Part shown: positions 52,927-61,299 of the stretch, piece by piece
Layout: each line of letters starts with the position of its first letter
Position numbering within the stretch: the first letter of the stretch is position 1
NCBI RefSeq assembly: GCF_001660815.1
Contig: NZ_LYMI01000034.1
Coordinates: 124,001-188,000, forward strand
DNA: 64,000 nucleotides
Reading direction: 5' to 3'
DNA from: Xanthomonas nasturtii
GTDB lineage: Bacteria; Pseudomonadota; Gammaproteobacteria; Xanthomonadales; Xanthomonadaceae
Notes under the pieces: generated by a model
What the model was told of the DNA's origin: nothing
The model's database searches: none
Seen by the model: only the letters and a program-made list of their open reading frames with translations
Translations under genes and position numbers: made by a program

Positions 52927-53307
52927 CTAGCTGGCGGCGCCGCTCAACTGTCGCGCCCTGGACAATGCACCGACCAGTTCTTCGGACAGGTAGGGCTTGG
53001 TCAGGATCACACCGCGTTCGAAACCGCTGGGGATGCTGCCACTGGCGACGCCGGTGGCCAGCACAAACGGAATGCCGCGTTCCGACAACAGGCGCGCAAC
53101 CGGTTCGCTGGTTTCGCCATTGCCCAGGCGGTAGTCCAGTACTGCAATATCCGGTGCGTCGGCGTTGATCAACTGCAGGGCGTCCTGCACTTCGCCGACC
53201 GGGCCCACGACGGCCGCACCCGCCTGGACAAGCTGCAAGTCGAGCAGCATGGCATTCATGTCATCGTTTTCGACCACGAGTACCCGAACTCCACGCAACA
53301 CCGACAT
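52927..53307 (-). CDS. Stand-alone response regulator receiver
   Basis: The 126-residue protein is only a receiver domain: acidic pocket VVENDDMN, phosphoacceptor D58 (IAVLDYRLG), the switch Thr region LATG and the Lys in ILTKPY. It has no output domain. Lying 213 bases upstream of the hybrid kinase on the same strand, it is a likely partner, either as phosphate acceptor or sink. Confidence 0.9.
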   Translation of the reverse strand: MSVLRGVRVLVVENDDMNAMLLDLQLVQAGAAVVGPVGEVQDALQLINADAPDIAVLDYRLGNGETSEPVARLLSERGIPFVLATGVASGSIPSGFERGVILTKPYLSEELVGALSRARQLSGAAS

Positions 53308-53429
53308 TGCTTACTCCTTCACCAAGTCGGCCAGTATATCGGGACTGTCCGGACGCAGCGCTGCCGACCCCGCTTGTACCTGAATTCGTCAGGCGCTTAC
53401 TGACACTGTTCGTTTCAACAACAAGTCGC

Positions 53430-53435
53430 TATACT
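53430..53435 (+). promoter_or_regulatory. -10 element of the tRNA-Leu gene
   Basis: TATACT lies 10 bases before the tRNA 5' end, a normal distance for a stable-RNA promoter. No clear -35 hexamer was found at the right spacing. Confidence 0.5.
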
Positions 53436-53445
53436 GCGCGGCCAC

Positions 53446-53532
53446 GCCGAAGTGGCGGAATCGGTAGACGCAGCGGACTCAAAATCCGCCGCCCTTAAAA
53501 GCGTGTGGGTTCGAGTCCCACCTTCGGCACCA
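53446..53532 (+). tRNA. tRNA-Leu (anticodon CAA)
   Basis: The 87-base gene including encoded CCA folds as a class II tRNA: acceptor GCCGAAG/CTTCGGC, anticodon stem GCGGA/TCCGC with loop CTCAAAA (anticodon CAA), a long variable arm and the TTCGAGTCC T-arm. A terminator-like hairpin follows at 53552-53585. Confidence 0.96.
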
Positions 53533-53926
53533 AGTTGTTGCAGTACCAGCGAAAGCCCTTCTGGAGACATCCGGTGGGGCTTTTTGCTGTGTATCGCTTT
53601 GGCAGGAAGAAGCTGGGTCTCGGTTGGCACCGTCGCGATGCACGGTCGCAGTACATCCGTGAGCGGTTGCCGTTTGGCAGTGGTCAGGGCAGGGCGCTGG
53701 TCTGCGGTGAGTGCCTTGCGCGCTTGCGTCAAGATTGGATCGCTCCGCGAAACCCGTCTGCATGGAGCGAATGCATGCGTGCTCAGCTTTCTCTATCGAC
53801 ATGCAGTTACGCGGATGGCTCTTTACGCGGACGCCACGCAGTGCGCAGGCAACGGATGACGTTGCAGGCACGCAACCATCACGTCGCGTGCGTACCTTGG
53901 AGTTCTCTTTTCAGCAGGTGGCCACC
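53533..53926. other. Intergenic stretch after tRNA-Leu
   Basis: Apart from the terminator at 53552-53585, I see no gene, repeat or site in these 394 bases. Several frames cross the region and the tRNA but have no ribosome binding site or recognisable protein. Confidence 0.5.
53552..53585 (+). terminator. Terminator after tRNA-Leu
   Basis: AAGCCC and GGGCTT pair around an inner CTGG/CCGG stem, followed by TTTTT. It lies 20 bases beyond the tRNA end. Confidence 0.75.
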
Positions 53927-54103
53927 ATGGATTTCGATTCTTCGCAGCAGCTGCGCATCCTGCGCGACATCCACGACACCAAGCCGGTGGCGGACGAAGA
54001 AGGCAATTGGGCTGTCCGTGCCGGCTACGCAACGCAGGCCGAAGATGGCGACATCGACCTGACGCATGAAGGCCGCAAGGCGCTGGATAGCGGACAAGCC
54101 TGA
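53927..54103 (+). CDS. 58-residue acidic protein of unknown function
   Basis: The protein MDFDSSQQLRILRDIHDTKP... is short and acidic with no signal or membrane segment, ending ALDSGQA. AGG lies 10 bases before the ATG. The surrounding frame opens much further upstream (53711) but without homology or a better start. I recognise no family; good codon bias suggests it is real. Confidence 0.6.
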   Translation: MDFDSSQQLRILRDIHDTKPVADEEGNWAVRAGYATQAEDGDIDLTHEGRKALDSGQA

Positions 54104-54350
54104 GATTGCGCGCGGCGCGCGCCAAGGCGCGGCTGCGCGAATCGGGTAGGTCTTGGCTGTGAGCGGAGGGCATTGACTGCGCCGCCGCTTGTGCGTCATG
54201 TCGCTTACTGCCTGCGCGCGGGCGACGCCAGAGTGCTGCCTGGTTGGCAGTGCAATGCGAGCCAACGGTGCCTTCGATACAGCGCTTGTTGCACGCGTGC
54301 GACTCCAGCATGCAATCGCCACATAACGCATCCAAGGCTGAAGCGCAGGC

Positions 54351-54381
54351 AAAAAAAAAGCCCCGGCAGTGCCGGGGCTTT
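54351..54381 (-). terminator. Terminator of the first tRNA-Ala/Glu pair
   Basis: The 11-bp stem AAAGCCCCGGC/GCCGGGGCTTT (54357-54367, 54371-54381) is followed on the minus strand by a run of nine T residues. Confidence 0.9.
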
Positions 54382-54389
54382 CAGATGAT

Positions 54390-54465
54390 TGGCGTCCCCA
54401 CGGGGATTCGAACCCCGGTGTCCACCGTGAAAGGGTGGTGTCCTAGGCCTCTAGACGATGGGGAC
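54390..54465 (-). tRNA. tRNA-Glu (anticodon TTC), copy 1
   Basis: The 76-base gene with encoded CCA has acceptor GTCCCC/GGGGAC, anticodon loop CTTTCAC (TTC), and T-arm GGTTCGAATCC. It is followed by a terminator and preceded by tRNA-Ala on the same strand. Confidence 0.97.
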
Positions 54466-54512
54466 GCGTCTCAAAACCTCGTTGACCATTTCAGACGGCC
54501 TAATGTCTGAAG

Positions 54513-54588
54513 TGGTGGAGCCAGGCGGGATCGAACCGCCGACCTCCTGCATGCCATGCAGGCGCTCTCCCAGCTGAGCTATGGCCCC
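54513..54588 (-). tRNA. tRNA-Ala (anticodon GGC), copy 1
   Basis: The 76-base gene with encoded CCA has acceptor GGGGCCA/TGGCTCC and anticodon loop ATGGCAT (GGC). It lies 47 bases upstream of tRNA-Glu on the minus strand and is probably co-transcribed. Confidence 0.97.
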
Positions 54589-55249
54589 GCGTTGCTGCGA
54601 GCCGGTAATCATAGCGACATCTTCCGGTCATGGGAAGTGGTCTGCGCGAAAAAGTTGTGCGCGGCGATTTATCCGTGGGCAAACCGTCATGCGGCGCGTC
54701 TGGAGCGCATCGGTCAACCGTAGGCCTATGCGCGCCGGCTACAACTTGCATCCGGCGGCGACCGGCTAGATGCATCGAATGCTTCACCGTCGATTGCCTG
54801 CGTGCATCGATGTCTGCTCGATGTCGAGCGCCTGCATCGGTCCATCAGGTTGCCGCTACGTTTGCGGCACGTTGGTCCGTGAGTGCGTCGCGTTTTGCGA
54901 GCTCTCCAATCGGCGTGTTCGTGCAGCACGGTCGTCGCACGCGTCGTGCTTACAGAGTGCAACCGATGTGTGATCGGCGGCCGCACGCCAGTAGCCGCGA
55001 TGGCATTACCAATGAGGCTTCTCGCGTCGAAAAGCTTGGTAGGCCGCGAGCGTGCATGACCCTGCAAAGCGCATCGCGCTCATGGCGCGTGGCTGGCACC
55101 AGCAACTCCGGCGCCGCGTCTGCGTACGCGAGCCAATGTCAGCTCAGGGATTCGCAAAGAGATGTTGAGGTGGTTGCAAAACGCGTCACGCCAGGCGGCC
55201 AGGAAGTCTGACCCCCGTACATTCGACACAGTCGATTTCGGCCTGAAAA
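54589..55249. other. Intergenic stretch between the two tRNA pairs
   Basis: These 661 bases separate the duplicated tRNA-Ala/Glu modules. Frames of up to about 190 codons exist but lack family similarity, ribosome binding sites and consistent codon use. I see no gene. Confidence 0.55.
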
Positions 55250-55253
55250 CAGG

Positions 55254-55284
55254 CAAAAAAAAGCCCCGGCGACGCCAGGGCTTT
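55254..55284 (-). terminator. Terminator of the second tRNA-Ala/Glu pair
   Basis: AAAGCCCCGGC and GCCAGGGCTTT pair with one mismatch, followed on the minus strand by eight T residues. It is a diverged copy of the terminator at 54351-54381. Confidence 0.8.
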
Positions 55285-55292
55285 CAGATGAT

Positions 55293-55368
55293 TGGCGTCC
55301 CCACGGGGATTCGAACCCCGGTGTCCACCGTGAAAGGGTGGTGTCCTAGGCCTCTAGACGATGGGGAC
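55293..55368 (-). tRNA. tRNA-Glu (anticodon TTC), copy 2
   Basis: The sequence is identical to copy 1 throughout the 76 bases including CCA. It is part of a tandem duplication of the Ala-Glu module with its terminator. Confidence 0.97.
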
Positions 55369-55415
55369 GCAGATCAAAACCCGAGTTGTCAATTCAGACG
55401 GCCTAGTGTCTGAAG

Positions 55416-55491
55416 TGGTGGAGCCAGGCGGGATCGAACCGCCGACCTCCTGCATGCCATGCAGGCGCTCTCCCAGCTGAGCTATGGCCCC
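55416..55491 (-). tRNA. tRNA-Ala (anticodon GGC), copy 2
   Basis: The sequence is identical to copy 1 of tRNA-Ala. It lies 47 bases upstream of tRNA-Glu copy 2, the same spacing as in the first pair. Confidence 0.97.
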
Positions 55492-55583
55492 ACGAAACTG
55501 AGAACGAAATCATAGCGGCCTATTAATGTTCGCGCAAGCGCTTTTTCATTCCGAATTAGACCGGCGCGGTGTGTGCCGGCGGC

Positions 55584-56045
55584 TCAATTGACACCATGCA
55601 GATCGCGCAACTGCGTCTGCCGTGCACCGAAGTATGCCGCCAGGTCGGCAATGTCCTGGTCGCTTAGCGCAGTGGCCTGCGCGGTCATCAGCGGGTGCTG
55701 ACGATCGCCGCTGCGGTACGCCTGCAGTGCATGCGCCAGGTAGTCGCCGTACTGGCCGCCCAGTTTCGGGTAGCTGGGATCGATCGGCGCATTGCCGTCG
55801 GCGCCATGGCAATCCACGCAGCTCTGGCCGGTGGCCTTGCCTTTGGCGTGCGCGAGCTTGTCGCCGGCGTCGGCGCGACCGGTGGGCAGCCCGGCAGAAG
55901 AGCCGGAGCCGTGTTCGCCGCTCGCATGCCCGGCATCGCCAGCGGAGTGATCGGTGGACTCGACCTGGGATTGGGAACAGGCCGCCATCATCAGGGCAGC
56001 GACCAGGGCGATGGCTAGACGCGGAGCGTGCAGGGCGTTCGGCAT
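55584..56045 (-). CDS. c-type cytochrome lipoprotein (class I)
   Basis: The 153-residue protein has a lipoprotein signal with lipobox MAAC (Cys23), a Gly/Ser/His-rich linker (about 30-60) and a cytochrome c domain with CVDCH (C76, C79, H80) and M120 as likely axial ligand. It would be a membrane-tethered periplasmic electron carrier. It follows a related cytochrome gene by 8 bases on the same strand, suggesting paired carriers. Confidence 0.9.
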   Translation of the reverse strand: MPNALHAPRLAIALVAALMMAACSQSQVESTDHSAGDAGHASGEHGSGSSAGLPTGRADAGDKLAHAKGKATGQSCVDCHGADGNAPIDPSYPKLGGQYGDYLAHALQAYRSGDRQHPLMTAQATALSDQDIADLAAYFGARQTQLRDLHGVN

Positions 56046-56053
56046 GTGGGCGC

Positions 56054-56455
56054 TTACTTGAGGGTGGACAGGAAGGCGGAGATGTCGGCGATGTCCTGCT
56101 CGGAGAAACTCTGCGCCTGCGCCTGCATGGTGGGGTGTTTACGCTTGCCCTGGCGGTATTCGGTCAGCGCCTGGGTCAGGTACTGACTGGACTGGCCGCC
56201 GATCTTGGGCACGCGGTAACTGGGATAGGCGTTCTTGTAGCCGGTCACGCCGTGGCAGCCCTGGCAGGTATACGCCAGCAAGCGGCCATTGGAGGGATTA
56301 CCAGTCGGTGCTGCCGGTGCTGTGGCAGCAGGTGCGGCGCCCGCAGGCGTAGGAGTGGCCGGGACTGCTGGCGTGACTGACGGTGTTGCTGATGCGCCCC
56401 CAAACGGCAGGAAGACGACCAGAGCGAGACAAGCGGCGAGCGGCTGCGGGCGCAT
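56054..56455 (-). CDS. c-type cytochrome (class I, periplasmic)
   Basis: The 133-residue protein has a signal peptide (AACLALVVFLPFGGASA), a Pro/Ala/Thr-rich linker and a cytochrome c domain with CQGCH (C64, C67, H68) and M110. The domain is about 40% alike by eye to the neighbouring cytochrome, with the same SEQDIADISAF-type helix. ATG 56455 fits the signal; the frame upstream to 56599 is not conserved. Partners may be oxidases elsewhere. Confidence 0.88.
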   Translation of the reverse strand: MRPQPLAACLALVVFLPFGGASATPSVTPAVPATPTPAGAAPAATAPAAPTGNPSNGRLLAYTCQGCHGVTGYKNAYPSYRVPKIGGQSSQYLTQALTEYRQGKRKHPTMQAQAQSFSEQDIADISAFLSTLK

Positions 56456-56659
56456 GGTTTCGTATCCGGGAGACTGATTGAGCGTCCGCACGTGGGGGCG
56501 TGACGGGACCGGAACGAGTATGCCTGCGATTTGGCGCGGCGCAAACGGGGTGAATAGGCGAACTTGAACGGACCATGACCTTTGGCGCATTGGCCCCATG
56601 CCTTTCTAGGTGGTCTACTTGCCTACAACACCTGTTCACGCATCCACTAGGACACAACG

Positions 56660-57793
56660 ATGTCGCCACTCTCCTTTTTGCCGGGCTGCAGCGGAACCTG
56701 CGCCGCCGCATTGTTGATCACCACGAGCCTGCTGCTGGGCGGTTGCAAGGCAGGAGATGGCGAGGCCACGGCCGCCGAAGAAAAGAAGGCGGTGGATGCG
56801 GTGCCGGTGGAAATCGCCAAGGCGGCGCGCCGCGCGGTGGCCGCCAGTTACACCGGCACCGCAGCGCTGGAGCCGCGCGCCGAAGCGCAGGTGGTGGCCA
56901 AGACCTCGGGCGTTGCGCTGTCGGTGATGGTGGAAGAAGGTCAAAAAGTCTCGGCAGGCCAGGCACTGGTGCGGCTGGATCCCGATCGCGCGCATCTGGC
57001 GGTGGCACAGAGCGAGGCGCAACTGCGCAAGCTGGAAAACAGCTATCGCCGCGCCACGCAATTGGTCGGCCAGCAACTGGTGAGCGCAGCGGATGTGGAC
57101 CAGCTCAAGTTCGATGTCGAGAACAGCCGTGCGCAGCATCGGCTTGCGTCGCTGGAACTTTCGTACACCACGGTGCAGGCGCCGATTTCCGGCGTGATCG
57201 CATCGCGTTCGATCAAGACCGGCAACTTCGTGCAGATCAACACGCCGATCTTTCGCATCGTCGACGATGCGCAGCTGGAAGCCACGCTCAATGTGCCCGA
57301 GCGCGAACTGGCCACACTCAAATCCGGTCAGCCGGTGACCTTGCTGGCCGATGCCTTGCCCGGTCAGCAGTTCATCGGCAAGGTCGACCGCATTGCGCCG
57401 GTGGTGGATTCGGGCAGCGGTACCTTCCGGGTGATCTGTGCGTTCGGCCAGGGCGCCGAAGCGCTGCAGCCGGGCATGTTCGGGCGCATCCGTATCGACT
57501 ACGACCAGCGCAAGGACGCGTTGGTGATCCCGCGCCTGGCGCTGCTGGACGATGGCGAGCCGGCAGTGTTCGTGGTGCGTAACGGCAAGGCCAGCCGGGT
57601 GCCGGTGAAACTCGGCTATGCCGAAGGCCCGTGGCTGGAAGTGCGGCAAGGGCTGAAGGAAGGCGACCAGGTGGTGACCGCCGGCAAGGTGGCGCTGCGC
57701 GATGGCACTGCGGTGCAGGTCATCGGCCAGCCCGACCGCAAGCCGGTGGCGGCTGCGGCGCCGGCAACCGGCAGCGACGGGAAGCGCTCATGA
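56660..57793 (+). CDS. RND efflux periplasmic adaptor (membrane fusion protein)
   Basis: The 377-residue protein is a lipoprotein (lipobox LLGGC, Cys29). It has the lipoyl-like hairpin halves (ALEPRAEAQVVAKTSGVALS, VMVEEGQKVSAGQALVRLDP), a helical hairpin, and the beta-barrel domain with TVQAPISGVIASRSIKTGN. It bridges the inner-membrane permeases to an outer-membrane channel, which is not encoded in view. The stop overlaps the first permease start (ATGA). Confidence 0.93.
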   Translation: MSPLSFLPGCSGTCAAALLITTSLLLGGCKAGDGEATAAEEKKAVDAVPVEIAKAARRAVAASYTGTAALEPRAEAQVVAKTSGVALSVMVEEGQKVSAGQALVRLDPDRAHLAVAQSEAQLRKLENSYRRATQLVGQQLVSAADVDQLKFDVENSRAQHRLASLELSYTTVQAPISGVIASRSIKTGNFVQINTPIFRIVDDAQLEATLNVPERELATLKSGQPVTLLADALPGQQFIGKVDRIAPVVDSGSGTFRVICAFGQGAEALQPGMFGRIRIDYDQRKDALVIPRLALLDDGEPAVFVVRNGKASRVPVKLGYAEGPWLEVRQGLKEGDQVVTAGKVALRDGTAVQVIGQPDRKPVAAAAPATGSDGKRS

Positions 57794-60700
57794 GCGATCA
57801 CGGCAACCCGCACGGACCCGTGCACGACCCGCATGCGCCATTGCCCGGCGGTGGCGGGCTGGTGGTCTTCGCCACACGACGGCGGGTGACCATCGCGATG
57901 ATCACCGTGACCATGCTGTTGTTCGGCCTGATCGCACTGCGCAGCCTCAAGGTCAATCTGCTGCCGGACCTGAGCTATCCAACGCTCACCGTGCGCAGCG
58001 AATATACCGGTGCGGCGCCGGCGGAAATCGAAACGCTGGTGACCGAGCCGGTGGAAGAAGCCGTCGGTGTGGTCAAGAACCTGCGCAAGCTCAAGTCGAT
58101 CTCGCGCACCGGGCAGAGCGACGTGGTGCTGGAATTCGCCTGGGGCACCAACATGGACCAGGCCAGCCTGGAAGTGCGCGACAAGATGGAAGCCTTGTCG
58201 CTGCCGCTGGAAACCAAGCCGCCGGTGTTGCTGCGCTTCAATCCTTCCACCGAGCCGATCATGCGGCTGGCGTTGTCGCCCAAACAGGCGCCGGCCTCGG
58301 ACGCCGATGCGATCCGCCAGCTCACCGGGCTGCGTCGTTACGCCGATGAAGATCTGAAGAAGAAACTTGAACCCGTGGCGGGCGTGGCCGCGGTCAAGGT
58401 CGGTGGCGGGCTGGAAGACGAGATCCAGGTCGATATCGATCAGCAAAAACTCGCACAGCTCAACCTGCCGATCGACAACGTGATCACCCGGCTCAAGGAG
58501 GAGAACGTCAATATCTCCGGCGGCCGGCTGGAAGAAGGCTCGCAACGTTATCTGGTGCGCACGGTCAACCAGTTCGTGGATCTGGACGAGATCCGCAACA
58601 TGCTGGTGACCACGCAGAGCAGCAGCGGCAGCGCAGCCGAAGCGGCGATGCAGCAAATGTATGCCATTGCAGCGTCCACCGGCTCGCAGGCCGCGCTTGC
58701 AGCTGCAGCCGAAGTGCAGAGCACCTCGTCGGCGTCCAGCAGCAGCATTGCCGGCGGCATGCCGGTGCGGCTCAAGGACGTGGCGCAGGTGCGACAGGGC
58801 TACAAGGAGCGCGAGGCGATCATCCGCCTGGGCGGCAAGGAAGCGGTGGAGCTGGCGATCTACAAGGAAGGCGACGCCAATACCGTGTCCACCGCCGCCG
58901 CGCTGCGCAAGCGCCTGGAGCAACTCAAGGCGACGGTGCCGGGCGATGTGGAGATCACCACCATCGAAGACCAGTCGCACTTCATCGAACACGCGATCAG
59001 CGATGTCAAAAAAGATGCGGTGATCGGCGGCGTGCTGGCGATCCTGATCATCTTCCTGTTCCTGCGCGATGGCTGGAGCACCTTCGTGATCAGCCTGTCG
59101 TTGCCGGTGTCGATCATCACCACGTTTTTCTTCATGGGCCAGTTGGGACTGAGCCTCAACGTGATGTCGCTGGGCGGGCTGGCGTTGGCTACCGGCCTGG
59201 TGGTGGACGACTCGATCGTGGTGCTGGAGAGCATTGCCAAGGCGCGCGAACGCGGCTTGAGCGTGCTGGACGCGGCCATCGCCGGTACCCGCGAAGTCAG
59301 CATGGCGGTGATGGCCTCCACGCTGACCACCATTGCGGTGTTCCTGCCGCTGGTGTTCGTGGAAGGCATTGCCGGGCAGTTGTTCCGTGACCAGGCGTTG
59401 ACGGTGGCGATTGCGATCGCGATCTCGCTGGTGGTGTCGATGACGTTGATCCCGATGCTGAGTTCGCTCAAGGGCGCGCCACCGATGGCGTTCCCGGAGG
59501 AGCCGAGCCACCCGCAGTGGCAGCCGGAGCAACGCTGGCTCAAGCCGGTGGCCGCCGGGCGGCGCGGCGCGGGGGCAAGCGTGCGTTACGCGTTCTTCGG
59601 CGCGGCGTGGGCGGTGGTCAAACTGTGGCGTGGCATTGCGCGGGTGGTGGGGCCGGTGATGCGCAAGGCCAGCGACCTGGCGATGGCGCCGTATGGGCGT
59701 GCCGAGCGTGGTTATCTGGCGATGTTGCCGGCGGCCTTGAGGCGTCCTGGCCTGGTGCTGGGTCTGGCAGCGGCCGCGTTTATCGGCACGCTGTTTCTGG
59801 TGCCGATGCTGGGTGCGGATCTGATTCCGCAGCTGGCGCAGGATCGCTTCGAAATGACGGTCAAGCTGCCCTCGGGCACGCCGCTGGCGCAGACCGATAC
59901 GCTGGTGCGCGAGCTGCAGCTGGCGCACGACAAGGACCCGGGCATCGCCTCGCTGTATGGCGTCAGCGGCAGCGGCACGCGTCTGGACGCCAACCCCACC
60001 GAGAGCGGCGAGAACATCGGCAAGCTCACCGTGGTGATGGTCGGTGGCGGTAGCCCGGCGGTGGAGGCGGCGGCGACGCAGCGGCTGCGCAGCAGCATGG
60101 TCGGCCACCCGGGTGCGCAGGTGGATTTCGCACGCCCGGCGTTGTTCAGTTTTTCCACGCCGCTGGAAGTGGAACTGCGCGGTCAGGATCTGGGCGAGCT
60201 GGAACGCGCCGGGCAAAAGTTGGCGGCGATGCTGCGCGCAAACGGCCACTACGCCGACGTCAAATCGACGGTGGAAGAGGGCTTTCCGGAAATCCAGATC
60301 CGCTTCGACCAGGAGCGCGCCGGTGCCCTGGGACTCACCACGCGGCAGATCGCCGATGTCATCGTCAAGAAGGTGCGCGGCGATGTGGCCACGCGCTACA
60401 GCTTCCGCGATCGCAAGATCGACGTGCTGGTGCGTGCGCAGCACAGCGACCGCGCCAGCGTGGATGCGATCCGCCAGCTGATCGTCAACCCGGGCAGCAG
60501 CCGGCCGGTGCGCCTGGCGGCAGTGGCCGAGGTGCTGGCGACCACCGGACCGAGCGAGATCCATCGCGCCGATCAGACCCGTGTGGCGATCGTGTCGGCC
60601 AGCCTGAAGGACATCGACCTGGGCGGTGCGGTGCGCGAAGTGGAGACGATGGTGCGCAAGGATCCGCTCGCTGCAGGCGTGGGCATGCATATCGGTGGGC

Positions 60701-61299
60701 AGGGCGAGGAGCTGGCGCAGTCGGTCAAGTCGCTGCTGTTCGCGTTCGGGCTGGCGATCTTTCTGGTCTATCTGGTGATGGCCTCGCAGTTCGAATCGCT
60801 GCTGCATCCGTTCGTCATCCTGTTCACCATTCCGCTGGCGATGGTGGGTGCAGTGCTGGCCTTGCTGATGACCGGCAAGCCGGTCTCGGTGGTGGTGTTC
60901 ATCGGTTTGATCTTGCTGGTGGGGCTGGTGACCAAGAACGCGATCATCCTGATCGACAAGGTCAACCAGCTGCGCGAAGACGGCGTGCCCAAGCGCGAGG
61001 CCTTGATCGAAGGCGCACGCTCGCGCTTGCGGCCGATCATCATGACCACCTTGTGCACCTTGTTCGGGTTCCTGCCGCTGGCGGTGGCGATGGGCGAAGG
61101 CGCTGAAGTGCGCGCGCCGATGGCGATCACCGTGATCGGCGGATTGCTGGTCTCGACGTTGCTGACCTTGCTGGTGATCCCGGTGGTGTACGACCTGCTG
61201 GATCGCCGCGCCGATGCGTACTACCTGGAACGCGGCCGGCGCATGGCCGGGCAACGCGCGCAGGCGGCGGGCACTGCCGACGGACTGGAGGCGCTATGA
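57790..61299 (+). CDS. RND efflux transporter permease, first subunit
   Basis: The 1169-residue protein has twelve membrane helices with the proton-relay aspartates D473-D474 (LVVDDSIVVLES). Two insertions are unusual: a Ser/Ala-rich loop at about residues 275-323 and a segment of about 90 residues at 560-650 that includes an extra hydrophobic stretch (YAFFGAAWAVVKLW). It resembles HAE1-type pumps. Its stop overlaps the start of the second permease, suggesting a heteromeric pump as in MdtBC. Confidence 0.93.
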   Translation: MSDHGNPHGPVHDPHAPLPGGGGLVVFATRRRVTIAMITVTMLLFGLIALRSLKVNLLPDLSYPTLTVRSEYTGAAPAEIETLVTEPVEEAVGVVKNLRKLKSISRTGQSDVVLEFAWGTNMDQASLEVRDKMEALSLPLETKPPVLLRFNPSTEPIMRLALSPKQAPASDADAIRQLTGLRRYADEDLKKKLEPVAGVAAVKVGGGLEDEIQVDIDQQKLAQLNLPIDNVITRLKEENVNISGGRLEEGSQRYLVRTVNQFVDLDEIRNMLVTTQSSSGSAAEAAMQQMYAIAASTGSQAALAAAAEVQSTSSASSSSIAGGMPVRLKDVAQVRQGYKEREAIIRLGGKEAVELAIYKEGDANTVSTAAALRKRLEQLKATVPGDVEITTIEDQSHFIEHAISDVKKDAVIGGVLAILIIFLFLRDGWSTFVISLSLPVSIITTFFFMGQLGLSLNVMSLGGLALATGLVVDDSIVVLESIAKARERGLSVLDAAIAGTREVSMAVMASTLTTIAVFLPLVFVEGIAGQLFRDQALTVAIAIAISLVVSMTLIPMLSSLKGAPPMAFPEEPSHPQWQPEQRWLKPVAAGRRGAGASVRYAFFGAAWAVVKLWRGIARVVGPVMRKASDLAMAPYGRAERGYLAMLPAALRRPGLVLGLAAAAFIGTLFLVPMLGADLIPQLAQDRFEMTVKLPSGTPLAQTDTLVRELQLAHDKDPGIASLYGVSGSGTRLDANPTESGENIGKLTVVMVGGGSPAVEAAATQRLRSSMVGHPGAQVDFARPALFSFSTPLEVELRGQDLGELERAGQKLAAMLRANGHYADVKSTVEEGFPEIQIRFDQERAGALGLTTRQIADVIVKKVRGDVATRYSFRDRKIDVLVRAQHSDRASVDAIRQLIVNPGSSRPVRLAAVAEVLATTGPSEIHRADQTRVAIVSASLKDIDLGGAVREVETMVRKDPLAAGVGMHIGGQGEELAQSVKSLLFAFGLAIFLVYLVMASQFESLLHPFVILFTIPLAMVGAVLALLMTGKPVSVVVFIGLILLVGLVTKNAIILIDKVNQLREDGVPKREALIEGARSRLRPIIMTTLCTLFGFLPLAVAMGEGAEVRAPMAITVIGGLLVSTLLTLLVIPVVYDLLDRRADAYYLERGRRMAGQRAQAAGTADGLEAL

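Noticed and set aside
53415-53871. Frames overlapping tRNA-Leu on the minus strand (GGTRTHTLLRAADFESAAS)
   Set aside because: This peptide is the reverse translation of the tRNA gene, a known annotation artefact.
54244-55413. Frames giving GVPTGIRTPVSTVKGWCPRPLDD near the tRNA-Glu genes
   Set aside because: The peptide is a translation of tRNA-Glu and its terminator, repeated because the tRNA module is duplicated.
57616-61254. 1212-codon minus-strand frame opposite the RND permease
   Set aside because: Low-complexity His/Arg/Gln sequence antisense to a well-supported transporter; no independent evidence.
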